Origin: Lineus longissimus
Lineage: Eukaryota; Nemertea; Pilidiophora; Heteronemertea; Lineidae
NCBI RefSeq assembly: GCF_910592395.1
Contig: NC_088314.1
Coordinates: 3,346,001-3,410,000 of the forward strand
Reading direction: 5' to 3'
Length of the DNA: 64,000 nt
Part shown: piece by piece, positions 10,801-25,800 of the stretch
Numbering within the stretch: position 1 is the stretch's first letter
Layout of the letters: each line of letters opens with the position of its first letter
Translations under genes and position numbers: made by a program
The notes under the pieces: generated by a model
What the model was told of the DNA's origin: nothing
Seen by the model: only the letters and a program-made list of their open reading frames with translations
The model's database searches: none

Positions 10801-13800
10801 TCTTTAGATAATTGTGAGAAAAGCTCTTGCCCTCAAGTGAAAAACATTTGTTTCAAGTTATAGACATTTATGTTAACGTTAACCAAAATGTACTTTATCT
10901 CTATTACTCGGCTGCAGAGCAATTTGTTGAAGCCCAAACTCAACCAGTTTCTAAAAATAACCTTTAGCTCATTAATTTCAATTTAGCAATACTAGGCTAA
11001 TATTGCGGCGCTAATACGTAATGATTATGAATTTCCGCGGGGACAAAAAACTTTTACTGTGACTTCCACTCCATTGATGAGCAATCACTACAGGGTAGAG
11101 ACACATTAAAAGCTTTTTGTATCGGGTTGCCATTTAGCTATTATAGCTTTATGGGGTGTTGTTTTAGGTGCGGCACTGTCACGGCTTTATGACATAAAGT
11201 GCACTTTTAGCTGGTGCTATCATACCAGTTTCCTTTGCTCATTTTTGACAGAACAGAGAGAAATCTTAAACGGAAGTTCTCTTTGCCTCACATCACAAGA
11301 TTTATCTGGTCTAAGGAACCTGTGAGCACTATTGCAATCATCAAGTAAACATATGCAGTTACTTGGATTTTAAATATCCTGGAAATATCCAACATTTATG
11401 GAAGGCTGTTTAAATTGTAAAGACCTTTGAAATTGGACATGATCTCTTTTGATATCTTCCTGTCAGTGCTGAAATTTCCGAGATGGTCCCGTCTCGCGTT
11501 CTGGGAACATGTTGATGTGGACTCGTCATGGTATGACACTAATTCGGGCGAGACCATCAGTTAAAGTGGTTTACGAGTTACAAGTCTGCGTGGTGACCCT
11601 TGGTGTATTCCAGCCATCAAATTTACTTGTGTTCCTCATTTATTAGAAACCATTTCTCAAACCCGTTGAGAACCATCGGCTCCACAATATTGACTAATTA
11701 AGTTTGCTATTCTCTGATGATTGGCGGTTTGATTGACAGCGTTCGCGTTCTGACGACAAATTGCTACGATACCAACTGCGTACATATGTGTTCGATAAGA
11801 TATATTAGATTCTGATTGGCTGCCATGGATTGTTGCTGAGTGGTCTATAAATGCACCATTATCCTAACCATTCAGAGAAATTAGTCCTAATTTGATATTG
11901 TGGGTAAAATGATCATTGGTTCAATGTAAATTCATGTGGTGTACTTTATATTTCACATCACTTAAGTTACCGCCGGTCTCTCACACCCTGACCAGAATTA
12001 TTTGTAAATTCTTAATGAAATATTATAACGTGACTGCACACAATGTCCAACTACATGTAACTTGTGTTGGAACACAGTCGACTGAGTTTGTGTTGAAACT
12101 TGTTGAATAAAGACGCCTGGTGATAAATGCCTGGTGATAAGTGTCTGTTGCTGGCAAATTGATCTGAGAGCCAACGTTTTGAACAGAGGGGCTGTGGTTC
12201 AGGTCTGTCTGTTAGTCACACTTGTTTCAGCCAAGTCATATAATTGCAAGTTCTTTGAACCGTCTCTCTCTGGGAGTATCCATCTGTAGAAAATGGCCGG
12301 TATCTTTCAAAAGTAGCACTGGGTTTATTCCCTTCAGAGTTCAGAATATGAATAATCTACATTGCACTATATAAAATTCAATTAGAAGTGGACAAACATC
12401 CATCAGTCAATGTCAGAATCGTTCAGGCTTCGGTCGATGGATGTGCTCTTCATGCTGGACCTACTGTCTGTGCTGTGTCTCATCGATCAGGATAGAGGAT
12501 ATCCTTGAATGGTAAGCTTTACGATTTACCAAAAAAGTATGGTGCGTGATGTGGAGATACACCATTGCTGTTTTGTCTGTGGTGGTATTGTAGCAAGGGT
12601 GGCTGTGAGGTTGTGGTAACAGTCGATCACAGCTTGTCAGCCATGCAAGATTTTCTTAGTGGCATCCTTGCAAAGGATTACACATGCAATTCACAGTCAA
12701 TTGCGATTGGTGTGTCACGAAAGTGCCATGGCCAAAATAGCAATGGTGTATTCCTGGCCCTGATGTAATTGATCTCTTTTGCGTTCGTTCGTTCGTCTTC
12801 AGTTAGCTCTTCAACCTGTCTCTTTCTGTCATAAGTCCAAAGTCAAAGTTAATCAAACTCCAAGTTCTTGAGGTGAGTTTGGATCGAATCCATTTAATTT
12901 AAACTGCCAAATTACCACAGGCATTTTTTATTTTCGTGAATTTTGCAATCTGTTGCAATTCACAAAAACAATAGTCATGAAAAGGAATTTCTGCTTCATA
13001 ATTCTTCAACGATTTTCTGTTAATTGCTGAAAAACCAAAGAAATAACAACCTGTCAGGGTTCCCAATACCCCTTTGAGTAATCCTCTTTGAAGTAACCTT
13101 GGTCTGTAATGATATATCAGTGCGTGACCATCCGTCACTCTAGATCATGCAGATTGATAGTGGTAATAGCCAGAAAAGACTGGTCTTGAGCAAAATAATT
13201 GGAGATCGCATGCCAACATCTCGTTTGTCATGTTCCATTGACCGAAGGGTTGGAAAAAGTCCAGGTGACAATATAGCCAGAGAAACCAGGGAATGATGAA
13301 AAATGAAAGCTTGTTATGATTTATGTTGATGGGGTGGTATCCTTGGGTCTGTGGAAAAATAATGGTGAGGTTGACATCCTGATTTATAGTCATGATGTTC
13401 TTTTCTGCTTTTGATGAAAATGATTCTTCTTGATGATTTATAGAAATGAGGTTCTTTTATGATGGGGAAATTGGTATGAAGTTGTGTTGTGGTGAATTAT
13501 TGGGTATGGTCTTGACAGATGGCAAGGAATGGACTCTCGTCGCATTTGAGTGGGTGATAGATATGTGATACCGTTAGATAGGGTGGGTAATGTGGTCGGC
13601 AATGTTGTATTGCTTTATACTATGCGTTTTGGAAGAATTTGGTCACCTTTTGTGTTCAACTGAAAAAATGATTTGAAGTCACAACAGGAAACCATAAAAA
13701 ATGTGGATATGATGACAAATACATTTTTGCATGACATTAGTCATCTCTTCATGTTAGTCCAAAGTATTCACACAATTGTCACTGTCAGATAAACAAAGGG

Positions 13801-16800
13801 GACAATTCTCAGAAACCATTTCCATTCTACTCGCACTCCCATTAGTCATGATGATATTCCATAGCTATATGAAAAAATACAGATAAAAGACCCTGGCTAA
13901 ACTAGAACCTTGGTCATGGTGCCCTAAGGCAAGTTTTCTTAAAACATTAAGCTCGATCAAGGATGTTTTGGTTGACCTTGGCTGAATAGGTGTCCGAAAA
14001 AAGACAAAGGCTTTAAAAATCGCCCCTCAATGTTGATCGTTTTAGTGTAGGTTCAACTGGCGCTCAGACAGCATCTGTGCTGGCTAGTCCAACTGTAGAA
14101 TGACGACAGCAACAAGTTACTTTCTTCCAGCGACGAATTCCTCTCCTGGTAAAAGCATTGACCAGAGAAAATACCGGTGATGTCAGATTTCAAACTAAGG
14201 ATAGAGCTATTGTCTTTCACTAATGGTACACTAACTTGAGCCAGTCTTCTTGATCTTTTGGAGCATCAACAAATCTGGATGCTCGTTTAGCTAGCCATTA
14301 ATTACTACACTTAAACTTTGTTGCGATCGCTAGCATTATGACAATTTAGCTGTAGGGCTAGTAGGGTCAGCTTGAGCCATTAGTGGCTGGTGTCTTTATA
14401 TCATTGATCCTGCCCTTTTGATCTTGTCTAGTCTATATTCTGGCCATTTATGGAGACGGCAACATTGATTTGGTCTGCAGAGTGCTATTATAGCCAATAT
14501 GTGAATCGTGGCTATAGTGAAGACAGGCACCCAGGGCGAGATTAGATACTGTGCTCTTTTCTGAATTTGGGCTTATTGACTAGTGTTTGTGTTTTTAATT
14601 GGGGATGGGATCTTAACTGGGTATAAGTTGATTGGTACTTGCGACATTTTTTATGGGGACCCTTTTTCATATTTTCAAGCGGGGACTCTTTTCAGTTCTT
14701 AATCCTCAAAGCAATTTCAAATCCATGTTTGGAGCTACACCAGTGGGTTCACCCTTAACTGAACAAAACGGTTGAAAAGCATACCTAGAGCTTTGCTTCC
14801 TGTTATTTTATGTGTGTATCTTTTCGTACATGTACATACATGTACATACATGTACATACATGTGAGCAATATATCATCACAAGATTCAAAAATGTCCTAT
14901 AATATTATATTTAGACTAAAATTTCATTTTAAGCTCTTTGAAGTCGTCTTATGGCTTTTGTGGTCCATTTTATCAGGAAAATGTTAAAACCCTTGATCTG
15001 CGCTGGCGTATAACTCAACTATTTGAGGAGACTTTGAGATCAGGATGATTAGCCGCTAATTTCTAGGAGAATCTTTCATGTCTTAAGAAGACCGGCACAA
15101 ACATTTTCCCTTAAGATATTTCAATTCTTGTGAATCTCAATGAGTATAAGAGTAGTGTTATTTAATGACAAAAATGTTGCAAGAAGGAAGAGTTCGAAAG
15201 TAAAGGTTTGTGTGATGTTTTGAACTGCCTTTGATTTGGCTTTAACTTTGATATGAAGCGGAGGAGTTAGGGGATGAGTTTTGGTTTGATGTCCTTGATT
15301 AGCAGGTCTTGTCATCCCTTGTATTCTTGGCTGTTCTTTTTGATCATATATGTGAGCTTTGCTTTGAGATATGAAAAGCTCTTTGGCATTCTTCCGAGGA
15401 ATCTTGCTTGGATTTCATTAAGAAAGTCATGGACACAGTTTATGTCACTCAGGGAATCCCTGTACCAAATCCCTTGATTTGTTGTTCTGTATTGATATGT
15501 GGCTTTACATGCCAAACACTGCACATGTACTTTCACATTTAATGGCAACATCAGGGTTTTAAAGTGCCTTCTATTACCATCAATATCAAATGGGATATAA
15601 AGTTTCTGCTTATATCGGGTCCCAGCATGGAACATTTACCCCAATATTGACCAGACACCTAAATTGCTTGAAACAAGTAGGCAGATATTTCAAGTGTTAC
15701 CTCCCTCCCGATTCCATCGCCCATGGTGCAACTCCAAGTGTCCTGATGGGATGTGCACCAAAGAGATCAAAGCAGTCAAGTAATGATTCAATTGTGGTGT
15801 TAAACTTCAAGCCCAATGTTGTGTGGATATTACACTCTCGTGCGGCGCGTCTTTGATGTTTTAATATGTGTCGCTGACGTTCCTGTGTGTGAACCTGAGT
15901 GGATATTACTCACCTCCTGCTGATTGGAGAGCTATACTCTGTTTCTCGTGGCAACTGGGTCCGCAGGCGTGGTACTTTATTAATACACTCCGTTCCAATC
16001 TCAAACACATTACTGATCTTGCCGACTGATAGTCTGAGGTGGGTTTAACAACTTCACTATGATGACTAGCATCCAGTCTGGTGCATCCTTACGTAGGGTA
16101 CGACAGCCTGAAATACCAGTCTCATGATGCAAGATGTACGCAATGGCGCTGGTCATTGCTGTGAAAGACGCCATAGAAAGCTATCATGATCGTAATAACG
16201 TCATGAAACATGCTGTAGTGAAGCGGTTAGATAATAAAGCAATCACAATGCATTTAACTTTTTCATTCCTGTTGACAGAAAACTATGATGGATGAATATG
16301 CGTAAGAAAACCCAGAAATCATCTGCAGTTAAAGCCGGATGGTATAACAATGTTTTTTTCAGCTGCTCACAGTGCCAAGTTGATTCTCTCTGGCATGAAG
16401 AGACAGTCATTAATTAAGCCAGATGAATTTTGATTAACAGAAGAAGCCTATCCAAGTTCACAAGGGAAGCTAAATAAAGTGGTAAATGTCGTACCAGAGC
16501 TCACGAGACATACATGTAGTGGTTAAATATCAAATCACATTAGTGATATTACTAAATCTAATTGTACTGTTAGGGTATTCAATGCCTTGAAGACTTTAAG
16601 ACAAAGGGCATCAAAGGAGGTGGAAGGGGTCCAGCCCAGGATCATGACTAGAAATGCCATGAAAAAAAATTTAATGCTACAAAAGAAAGACGTCTTGCCA
16701 ATGCAAGTTCTAGGTGTCTTCTAGATTTTGAGAAGACAGATCCTGTGCTTGGTCATGTTGTTTGAAAGTTGTGCTCACGTACAATGTTGCAATTGTACAG

Positions 16801-19800
16801 TGACTATCATCAGCTTGTTATCACAAATACTCATTCACAGATAATGGTAAGCTTAGGAAGGGAATGATCAGTACCAATCTGAGCCATTGATATGACGAAA
16901 TGAACAGACACCAAAAAATCCACAAAAATTGATCCTTTGCAATCACATTTTGATTTCTGATTGCGAGTATTCTTAGATGAGCTGATCTCTGCATGGTCTG
17001 GACACTTGGTCAGGAATAGCGACCTCGAAGTTTTGCTATGACTCATGTGCCTGCCCCCTGGTGCTGAAAATCGCCTCTTGGCGCATGTGGTGAAAAACGG
17101 GGATCTTTCACCCGCTGTTTGGGCAGGCTTCAGGAAGCAGCGATGTAAATTGTATAGGAACCCACGGGGTCTCAGAAGGCATTACTGGAGAAAGATCTAT
17201 GTGTCAAACCCAGTCCCTTGGTAATCTGGCGAAATTGACTTGAAGAGGAGGATGACTAATATCACGATGAGAGGGATAGGGCATCTGTGTTAGCAAGTGA
17301 TAACATCGACAGAGAAGACCAGGGTGATGTTGGCAAACAGAAATCTACAATCTGATGACTATCTTTGTGTTGTTTTTTTCTGCAGGTTCTGAATTATTGA
17401 ACTGTTGTTTGGTCTTCCCCTGCAGCTGGGCCGTGGGGATATTGGTAGATGCTTGGGTAGAGGGACGCTTTCCCAATATCCTGGAATTGGAGAAACATGG
17501 TACTGGTGTAACAAAACGTTCTTCTGGTTCCATCCTTGAATCTACTGATCTGCTTATGTCCAAGACAGTACTATACCTGTCTTATTCCATCTGCTGATTC
17601 ATTCCTTTGATATATGTACCGAGACGCATGTATTTTGCCATCTGGATTACCACAAGCGATACTGGTCATTATCAGCCATCTTGCAGACCACTATTAAGCT
17701 CATTAGGTCTGAAATGGCTGCAAAAACGATGATCTATTACTGTGATGGCAAGGAAGGAGTTGGCAGTCAGAATGAAGATGGATGGGCATTTCCTTGATAC
17801 GAGAAGATAAGGGGATTGATGGTGTAGTGGCGGAGAGTGCTGCAGTCACACCTGGGAGGAATCAGGTGCAAGTTTGAGTGGGGCCAGTGCAGTTCAAGCC
17901 TGCTTCTTGCAGATCCAATAGTGGGCAGCAGCAGTAGCAAAAAAAAACAATGATCTGCTAACTTGGTGGCACAGAGGCAGTTGACAGAATGAGGATGGAT
18001 GGATATTTCCTTGATTTGATAATAAGGTGATCGATCTTTTAATCGTCTAAAGTGAGGTTCGCATACTGAGGGTTTGGGGTTCCGGTCGCAGTTGGTCAAT
18101 TCTGTTCTTTATTTGCCTCTTTTACACACAAGAGCTAATAGCTCAGATTACAAGCCCATAATGTATTTGGTCAAGTCTCAGCAGGGCCACTGCTGTTTGT
18201 TGTTGCTTTGGAACCATAAACTTGAAACTGTAATAGTTCTGTATGATGCAAGTTTCTCCCTCAGTTCAGTAGTCAGTCTTCTTTGCCTATGGTGATACGT
18301 GTTGAAGAATCTCGTCAAGGGTGTGTTGTCAAAATTCTTAACTATTTCTTTCACAAAGCATACCACCACATCGAAAACATATAGCTGCGGTTTTCATATC
18401 TGATAGTAGGTTGGAATAGCCTTACTGTGTTACTAGAAAAGCAGTGGTAACATAGCCGCTCAAGTCAGACAAGATATGGTTCCCAAAACAAAGTAGAGCT
18501 TCTTTGTGTGAAGCGAGTAGAAAAGATGCTGACTAAGTGATACTAGTAAATTTCTTGAATATTTGCTTGGAAACATGCAGGGAGAGAAGATACATGGAAC
18601 CAAGCAGCTATATGACTTCCTTTATACTATGTTGTTCACAGTCTTTTGTTCTTGCATCAATCTTTTCAATCCATCATTAAAACATAAAGTGTTCTGAAAT
18701 GTATAGGAATGAAAATGCATGTAGCTTACTATTAAAGATGACTGCCAGAATTCGATAATTTGATTCCTATTTCGTAGTCTTTGGACTAACAAATCACCAT
18801 TGTCGTTGCTTTCATTTGCCATGAATGCTACATTTTCCTACCTTTGTGACTGCTGATCTTCCTTGCATCACTCCATTCATCACTTCTTCAATGAAAGATG
18901 AAGAATACCAATTGACTTCACAGCCCATCTCCCCCAATTTGAACAAAGAGGTAGTGTAAACTGCTGTAGATGATGACAATAATTTGGTTTCAGGTTGAGG
19001 TGATACAGAGTAGTCATCTTTCAAGTTATATTCATTGGTTGGTTCACCTTAAAAAGAACCAAAGCTCTTATGGAAAAGTTTTCAAAATGTGCATATGTCT
19101 TGGTACAGATGAGCTGGAAGCACTTACCATCTTTCTAATTTCTTTGCAATTTCTTTCATGGTGTATCTCATGGTCAGTTTCATTTCAGTCTGCAATACTC
19201 ATTGTACATTTCATCTAACAAATGTGTGAGTTACACAGCAAGCTTAGGTTGTCATGATCTTTAGCAAATACGGTGATCTGAGGGTCTGTCACCATGGAGC
19301 ATGGGTGATTCATATCTCTTGGCTCCTTTGATCCTCGCTGTATCATAGGTTTTGACCAATCAGAGGAAACCGACAAGTCTCTGATCCAGCACGTGGCTCC
19401 CCGCATCAGGAAGTTACATGACAAGATTTGTTCACTTCTGATTACGTATTTCTTTCACCCAATGTTGGCTATAAAATCCTATCAATAAGCACAAGATTCT
19501 TGTGAGCAATGCACTTGAAGTTTCTTTAATGTTTCTAGCCCATAGTTTTTTAAACTCTTACGAGAAATCTAAGAGTGATTGCTTCAATTTAGAGTTATCG
19601 TGCTTCTTGAGATGATAGTTTTGTCTAAAAAGCTATCTGAAAGATTTGACTTCTGAGGAAATTTAATTGTCATGCTCTTATTCTAATGTGTTTCTGGTGC
19701 CATCTAACACACATGTGACTTGACTAATAGTTCTTAAACGTGTCTGCTAAAGTCTGTTAGGTGTGTCTTTACCCATTCTTTCAGAAGCTTTGTCTTTGTG

Positions 19801-22800
19801 ATAGCCCACCAATCTTGCCTCCAAGAATGAGCTATTCTTCTTTCCGTCTGCTCCTTAATTACCCCATCCTCATCAGAAAGATCCTGTGCATGACTCCACA
19901 TCCAGCGCAAAGATCTATACTTCGAACAACGTGTTCTACATCAGAGTATCTGCGATAAGAGTGGCAAGGTGATCACGCTCTTTCTTCATAATGATGATTG
20001 CTTCTTGAAATGACTTTAATACCTTGAAAGTCTGTTCGAGGCAGGATCGTGCAATGGACTTTACAGAGCATACTCACAGCTGCTTCTTTGAATGCAATTT
20101 TTGGCTCACCGTAGAGGAGTCTATGATATGATTCTTTGATATGACCCCTTTCTTCTGGGCCCGGTTGCTCAAGTGGGTTTAGAGAAGAACTCTAGTACTT
20201 AGTGTCAGCTCAACGAAGCCTTTGACAGTACTGGACCCAGGATGTTATAACACAAAGTCTGCTGAATCGTTTGGTGCCTGATCCTTATAATTTTGAAGAG
20301 AGTGGCTTAGCTCAGCAATGATAAGGTCACAGCAAGAGAACATTACTTTTGTGAGAGTCTGGAATGTACATCTTCATGATTGATGGCGAATTCATCCTAG
20401 CGTAGATTACACCACGAAAGGTTAATCCACCGCTATTTTCCTTGTTTCTCTTTGCCATTAAAGAACCTTCACATGACTTTAAAGAGTGTTAATATCAGCC
20501 CAGCAAATCTATTGCTGATGATTAGTGGGATGGGGCACGTGTCCTTTCGGCAGTATCACTAATCGAAACAAACAAGTTCATTCTTATGCCCATTGCGTTA
20601 ATGATCCCTTGGCCATTGACACTGATTGTTTTGGGCTAAGCGTCACTGTTTTATCTTGGGCAATGGAAATGTGGTGCTGTTATTTTCTTTTCATAGTTTA
20701 TCTGGTTTGTTTACAAAAGGAATTTTTGTTGGTAGATGGAGCGGATGCATCACGATAGTGTCTATGGTGTCTCTCTTGGTCAACATCATTTGGTTGTTTG
20801 GCAGCTTTGTTACTAACTTTTGCTGCAGGTCATTATATTTAAAGTGGGAGTGCAGTGCCCTGTTTTGGTGATTTTCGAAGCTTGTTGATGGGTCATGTTT
20901 ATACTGCACATTTCTGGATTCTTTACTGTGCAGAACAAGACAATGGTATTTGTATCCATCACTGCACCAAATTTAAACTTATCAGGACTTGTTTCAACAA
21001 AATCATTGTTACAGAGGAGCCAAAAGTGGATCTACGGATATTTACTGACACTACATTACTGTAACATTACTTATTGAGTCTAATCATCTATTGTCTCATT
21101 ACAGGAGGTAACATTACATCGTGCCAACAGTGAGGAAAAAATTGGTTTGACATTATGTTATGGTGCTGCTGAGGACGAAGTCACAGATATTTTTATCAGT
21201 GAAGTAAGTCATTTTTAATAGTTTGAATGACGATATTTTCAAATTCTTCAAAAATAGTGATCACAATCCTTCTTAAACTCAACCTTACAGCCACAGCCAC
21301 TTCTGGACACTTGCGGTTTGCAGCTGATTCAGGATATTTGACATCTTCCTGAAACTATTTCATGTACATCATAACCCCTTTAAGTTTTGGTAAACCTGTA
21401 TAAGATAACAAATTGTACCTCTAATAACTACCATGTTTCGTTTATTTATCTCTCCCCTTTCTATTGCATGGGATCAAACACCAATTGAACCTTGATATAA
21501 ATTTTGTATTAATAAACACATTAGCCGCAATAAAATAATCAAAGGTAGTGTTTATGGTTTTTGCATGTTCTTCCGCATTCAACATTGATTCATTGATCTT
21601 GTCCCAGATGGCAGCTGTGCATTGAAGCCAATGTGGTAGAAGTTTGCCGTTCTTTACCAATGCTGAAATAGCCTGTAACAGTAACAGCATCTCTTCTCTG
21701 ACTTCTGATCGCAAATTAAATGTTCCATGTGTACAAGGTCTCCAATCTTCTGTTGTCTTTTTCCTCTGGAAAACGTAATGGACCATTTCCCCTGGGCCTC
21801 CTCCAAATAAAACATTTAGAACCCTGAAATTGACAAGGACAGAAATAATTACACCATCAGGTACTGCCACCTGGAAACTGACAAAATAACTGAAAACCAC
21901 TTGCTGGATCGATATCTCTGATCATACGTGCTTTCCTCCAATATTGCAGATTGAACCGTATAGTATTGCTGCCCAAGATGGTCGCATCAGAGAGGGAGAT
22001 CAAATACTACAAGTAAGTAAAAGCTTTTTGTCCATTTTGTCTTGATCTGTTGCTTTCCATGTTCATTTGAATGAGGTGCCGGTTCTATTCTCAAGGTGTA
22101 GCTGTGATGGCTTGTCAGATGATGCATGTATTTACGAGATGACAGTCTGTGGTGAGAGATCTTACCAGTGTACCTTACAGCAATATCCACAGCAAAGCAT
22201 AATAATACTCCAGCGAAATAATACTCCATTAGTGTAATCAGATGTACCTGTGCGAGATGGAATTTCTTGTTGGTGGTTGTCAGTTAGTGGTTGGATTAAA
22301 CCAAACTGACTATCAATATTTGATATTTGAAAAATGACTACAAACATACCAATTGGCTTCTATAGTGAATAGGGCAAACTTTGCCTCATCAAAGCAGTAA
22401 TTTATCAATCTGGGTGTCTTTAATTGGTTGTGTTTTTAGTGGTGTTGTTTAAATGAAGAAGAGATCTTTCCTTGTGATAGTGCTTTCTCCTTTCAGAACT
22501 GCATCAGCGAACCAATTTATCGCTTTCTGCTTTTACCCTTGATATTTATGACACCTTCCTATCTCCATATGTCAGTGATGATTGCTTAATTGCGCTTATA
22601 TCATTTTACCAATGACCTATCGTATATGAATACATTTGCTATTATGATTTATAGTGCTTACTCCTGATACCAAAAATACATATTGCTCGCTTATATATTT
22701 TTGTTGATGTCATTGGTTGTTTTTGCTGAAATCAACTTGGTATGGATTGAGTAAAATGATCTTACCGTATATTGAAACAGAATATGGTTTATGAACTGTG

Positions 22801-25800
22801 CAGGTGGTTACATGGTGGTAGGGTGAAATGTTTATATCCAGGTTACCTTGTTGTGTTGCTTTTGCTTGCAATTAGATAGACCAACTAACAATACCCAACA
22901 TTCTGTGTTGCAGACAATATTAAGGTCTATGATATGCTATTTGACTGAAAGTCAGTTTACTCTGAGACACGTCAACCACGACTGACCCCAGAGAATCTCA
23001 AAGGTCAACAAGAAAAAGAATAGTCAAAACAGAAGAGGCTTGGCACCAAGTATGAAAAACAATATTGCAATATCATGGACCTAGGGGCTGGCCTATTACA
23101 TGTTGTCTGTTTCTCCTGTTTCCCAATTCTATAAGTGTGTCTTCATCTATGTATGACCCCAAAGAAACTCGAAGATCAACAAAAACAAAAACAGCCAAAG
23201 CTGAAGATGCTTGGCACCAAAAATAAAAACATATATCTGTTATCGAGTCTAGCTTGTGGACATAAGGGGTTAAACATGCTGTCCATTACCCAATTGTGGC
23301 TGCCAGTTACCCAATTATGCATGTGTCTTCACCAGTGAATGACCCCGAAGAATCTCAAAGATCAACCGAAAGAAAGGATTGCCAGAGCCGAAGATGCTTG
23401 GCACCAAAAATGAAAACAACTTTCCCGGCAATCGAATGAATATTTTATTAGTGATTAGTCTGCTGAGGAAACTTGTTTTCTGCCCAGTTGGTTAACTCAA
23501 TATCATGTCCAGTCCATTAAGTTGCAGAATTATAAATGAACAAGCAAGATTTCTTATAGAATTGTTTCAAAAGAGTAGGAAATACATCTTTTAGACAACA
23601 AAATCATCAGAGACGTGTACATAGGATTACTTCGGGAACTCAATAACCTAGATGTAGGAAGACACCGTGCTGTACAAGAGACAGGTGGGGGTGTCTGAAA
23701 TTTTATGATCTGTTGATCTAGTTTCCATGGAAATTCCTCAAGGTTTTAGGTGGACATTAATTGGCATTTAACCCTCGTAGTTCTGATTGGTGTCGTTCTG
23801 CATTAATAACATTCTGTTTCTATGGTTGTATCTGAGGCAAGGTACATTTTGAATGCAAGATGTGCTGTAACCTGTGATGGTTTCAAGCATGTCTTTCTTT
23901 TAGTTTATCACTAACCCCGCTGTTCTCTGGAACTTGGGAGTGCTACATTTCATTCCTTTTTCATAAAACGGCTTCCTATATGTTTTATAATGACGAAAAA
24001 CAAGTTCCTCTTGCCTTCCTCTGCGATATTGTCTCAGTCCTCTTGCTCCAAGGCTTACTTTGATGTGTCCCCCTTGTTGACATGCTTCCTCATCTCAAGG
24101 AGTGAGGTAGTTGGGCAAATCAGAACAGTCTCTAGCTCTCCTCTTGCTCGTCTTCCTGTTGATAAATCACCAGCATCCCCTGAAGGGTGTGACGTCGTCT
24201 CCTCTGGTCATCAGAACCTACTTTGATGTGTCCAGTGCTCAGGTGCCATGTGTAATTGGCTAGCCCGCTGACTTGTTCCCAAAGGAGGCACAGGGACACA
24301 TACAGAATATTATCAATCAGGAGTGTGCCTCGGTCAATCCATGTTGTGGACCTGATTAGTAAATCTTTCATTCCTTAACCCTTCAGAGATATTCATCCTT
24401 CTCCTTCTTCTTCTTTGCATTTGACTGATCATACTTTTACACCGCCTCCCAAAAACCATTCCCAACTCTATTTGGCATATCACTAGTCTCCAAAGTCCTG
24501 TGAAGGGGAATTAGAATGTAAATTAAACCAAAAAAAACCCACCAGAGCCCATTAATAAGATAATATCACGTGCCTAAAGGTCACATTTGAGTAGACATGT
24601 GATTCCGGTGCGATTCCGGTGACATTCAGCAGGTTCTACTTTAAATATTTTAGCATCTGCAATTTTCTCTCAAACCTGACAATAGAGCAAAGGTTGGATG
24701 TGGCATGTTGACATTTTGATATCCTTACTAACTATCTATCACATATTTCTTAAAGATAAATTGACATTAAAAAGTTTAGTGTTTCTCATGGTAGAGTTTT
24801 TGCCAGACTGCACTTTGTGTAGTGGAATCCACACATGTCACATTGAGGTAATGTTGCAGTTGTATGCCCTGACAGAGGAGTTATGGTCGATATCAACGTT
24901 GGCAAAAACTTGAACATTATCACCCACGCTTTGGAAAAGGTAACACACAGGAAGCTGATGTGATATTCCAGGTAATAATTTAGATAAAAAGATAGCCGTC
25001 CCTTACATTTCACTGTTTGTAAGCAAAAGGGCATTATATTAGTACATACTAGCATCCAAACTGACAACTTTACTGTCTGCCTACGCTTTGCAATAAAACT
25101 CCCGTTGAATATTTAAAGAAAAATATTTGTATCGGGAATGACTCGTAGGGGGTGTCATGTTTGCTGAAAACATGATGATTGTGAAAAAGTCATGACTGGA
25201 AGCAAGATTAGTGGAATAAAGTCTACACTCCAGTGTTGGAAACATGTAGTTGTTTGAAATTCTGATACTTATAAAAAAGTGGATGTTTTCATCTGTAGTG
25301 CACTTATTTGTACTTCATGAAATTCGAAGAAGACTTTTGGTTAAAAAAAGGGGTAAGTAATAATAGTTACAACGTTCGGTAAGAAAGTCATTGACAGGTC
25401 AGTGACCTTTGGTATTAGTGGACATGGGGGAGTGACCGGTCGGAATTATTTTTCCTATGATGGCCAGTTATTGTGTCTACATCGTTATGACAAGAAAGTG
25501 CTCTTTCCGGCAGAGCTGTATATCATATTAAAGAGCAAACTCTTGGAAAAAGGGCATAACATATGGTCATCTTGCCTGCTGAGGGGTACCCTTTCCAATG
25601 AAGATGACAGATAAGTTGGTGCCCTATTGGAATAACCGACAATGGTCGTAAGGCAGAAAGAAAATACAGGTCATTGCAGGCTCAGTCGAAAACGAATTCA
25701 ACAAAGTCCTATATATCGGTCATAGCAGAACAGTTTACAGCTGATGTAAGGTTTTTTATGACAGTTTTTAGAGATCTAAATCAAATACATGTACATTTTG

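Larger units (their letters stand above)
7876..21104 (+). other. Intron of 13.2 kb between PDZRN exons A and B
   Basis: I see no coding exon in this intron. It contains small CpG-denser patches at about 8380-8460, 10990-11040 and 11700-11860. The last has a PBX/MEIS-type site, an inverted CCAAT box and a TATA-like box. It also holds a TACATGTACA tandem repeat at 14826, a short (GTTC)n at 12782 and a duplicated tRNA-like repeat at 17758-18095. The rest is AT-rich with no recognisable element. Confidence 0.7.

Noticed and set aside
12780-12895. B-box-like GGATCGAATCC near 12880 as a tRNA gene
   Set aside because: No A box at the right distance and no acceptor or anticodon stem; probably chance.
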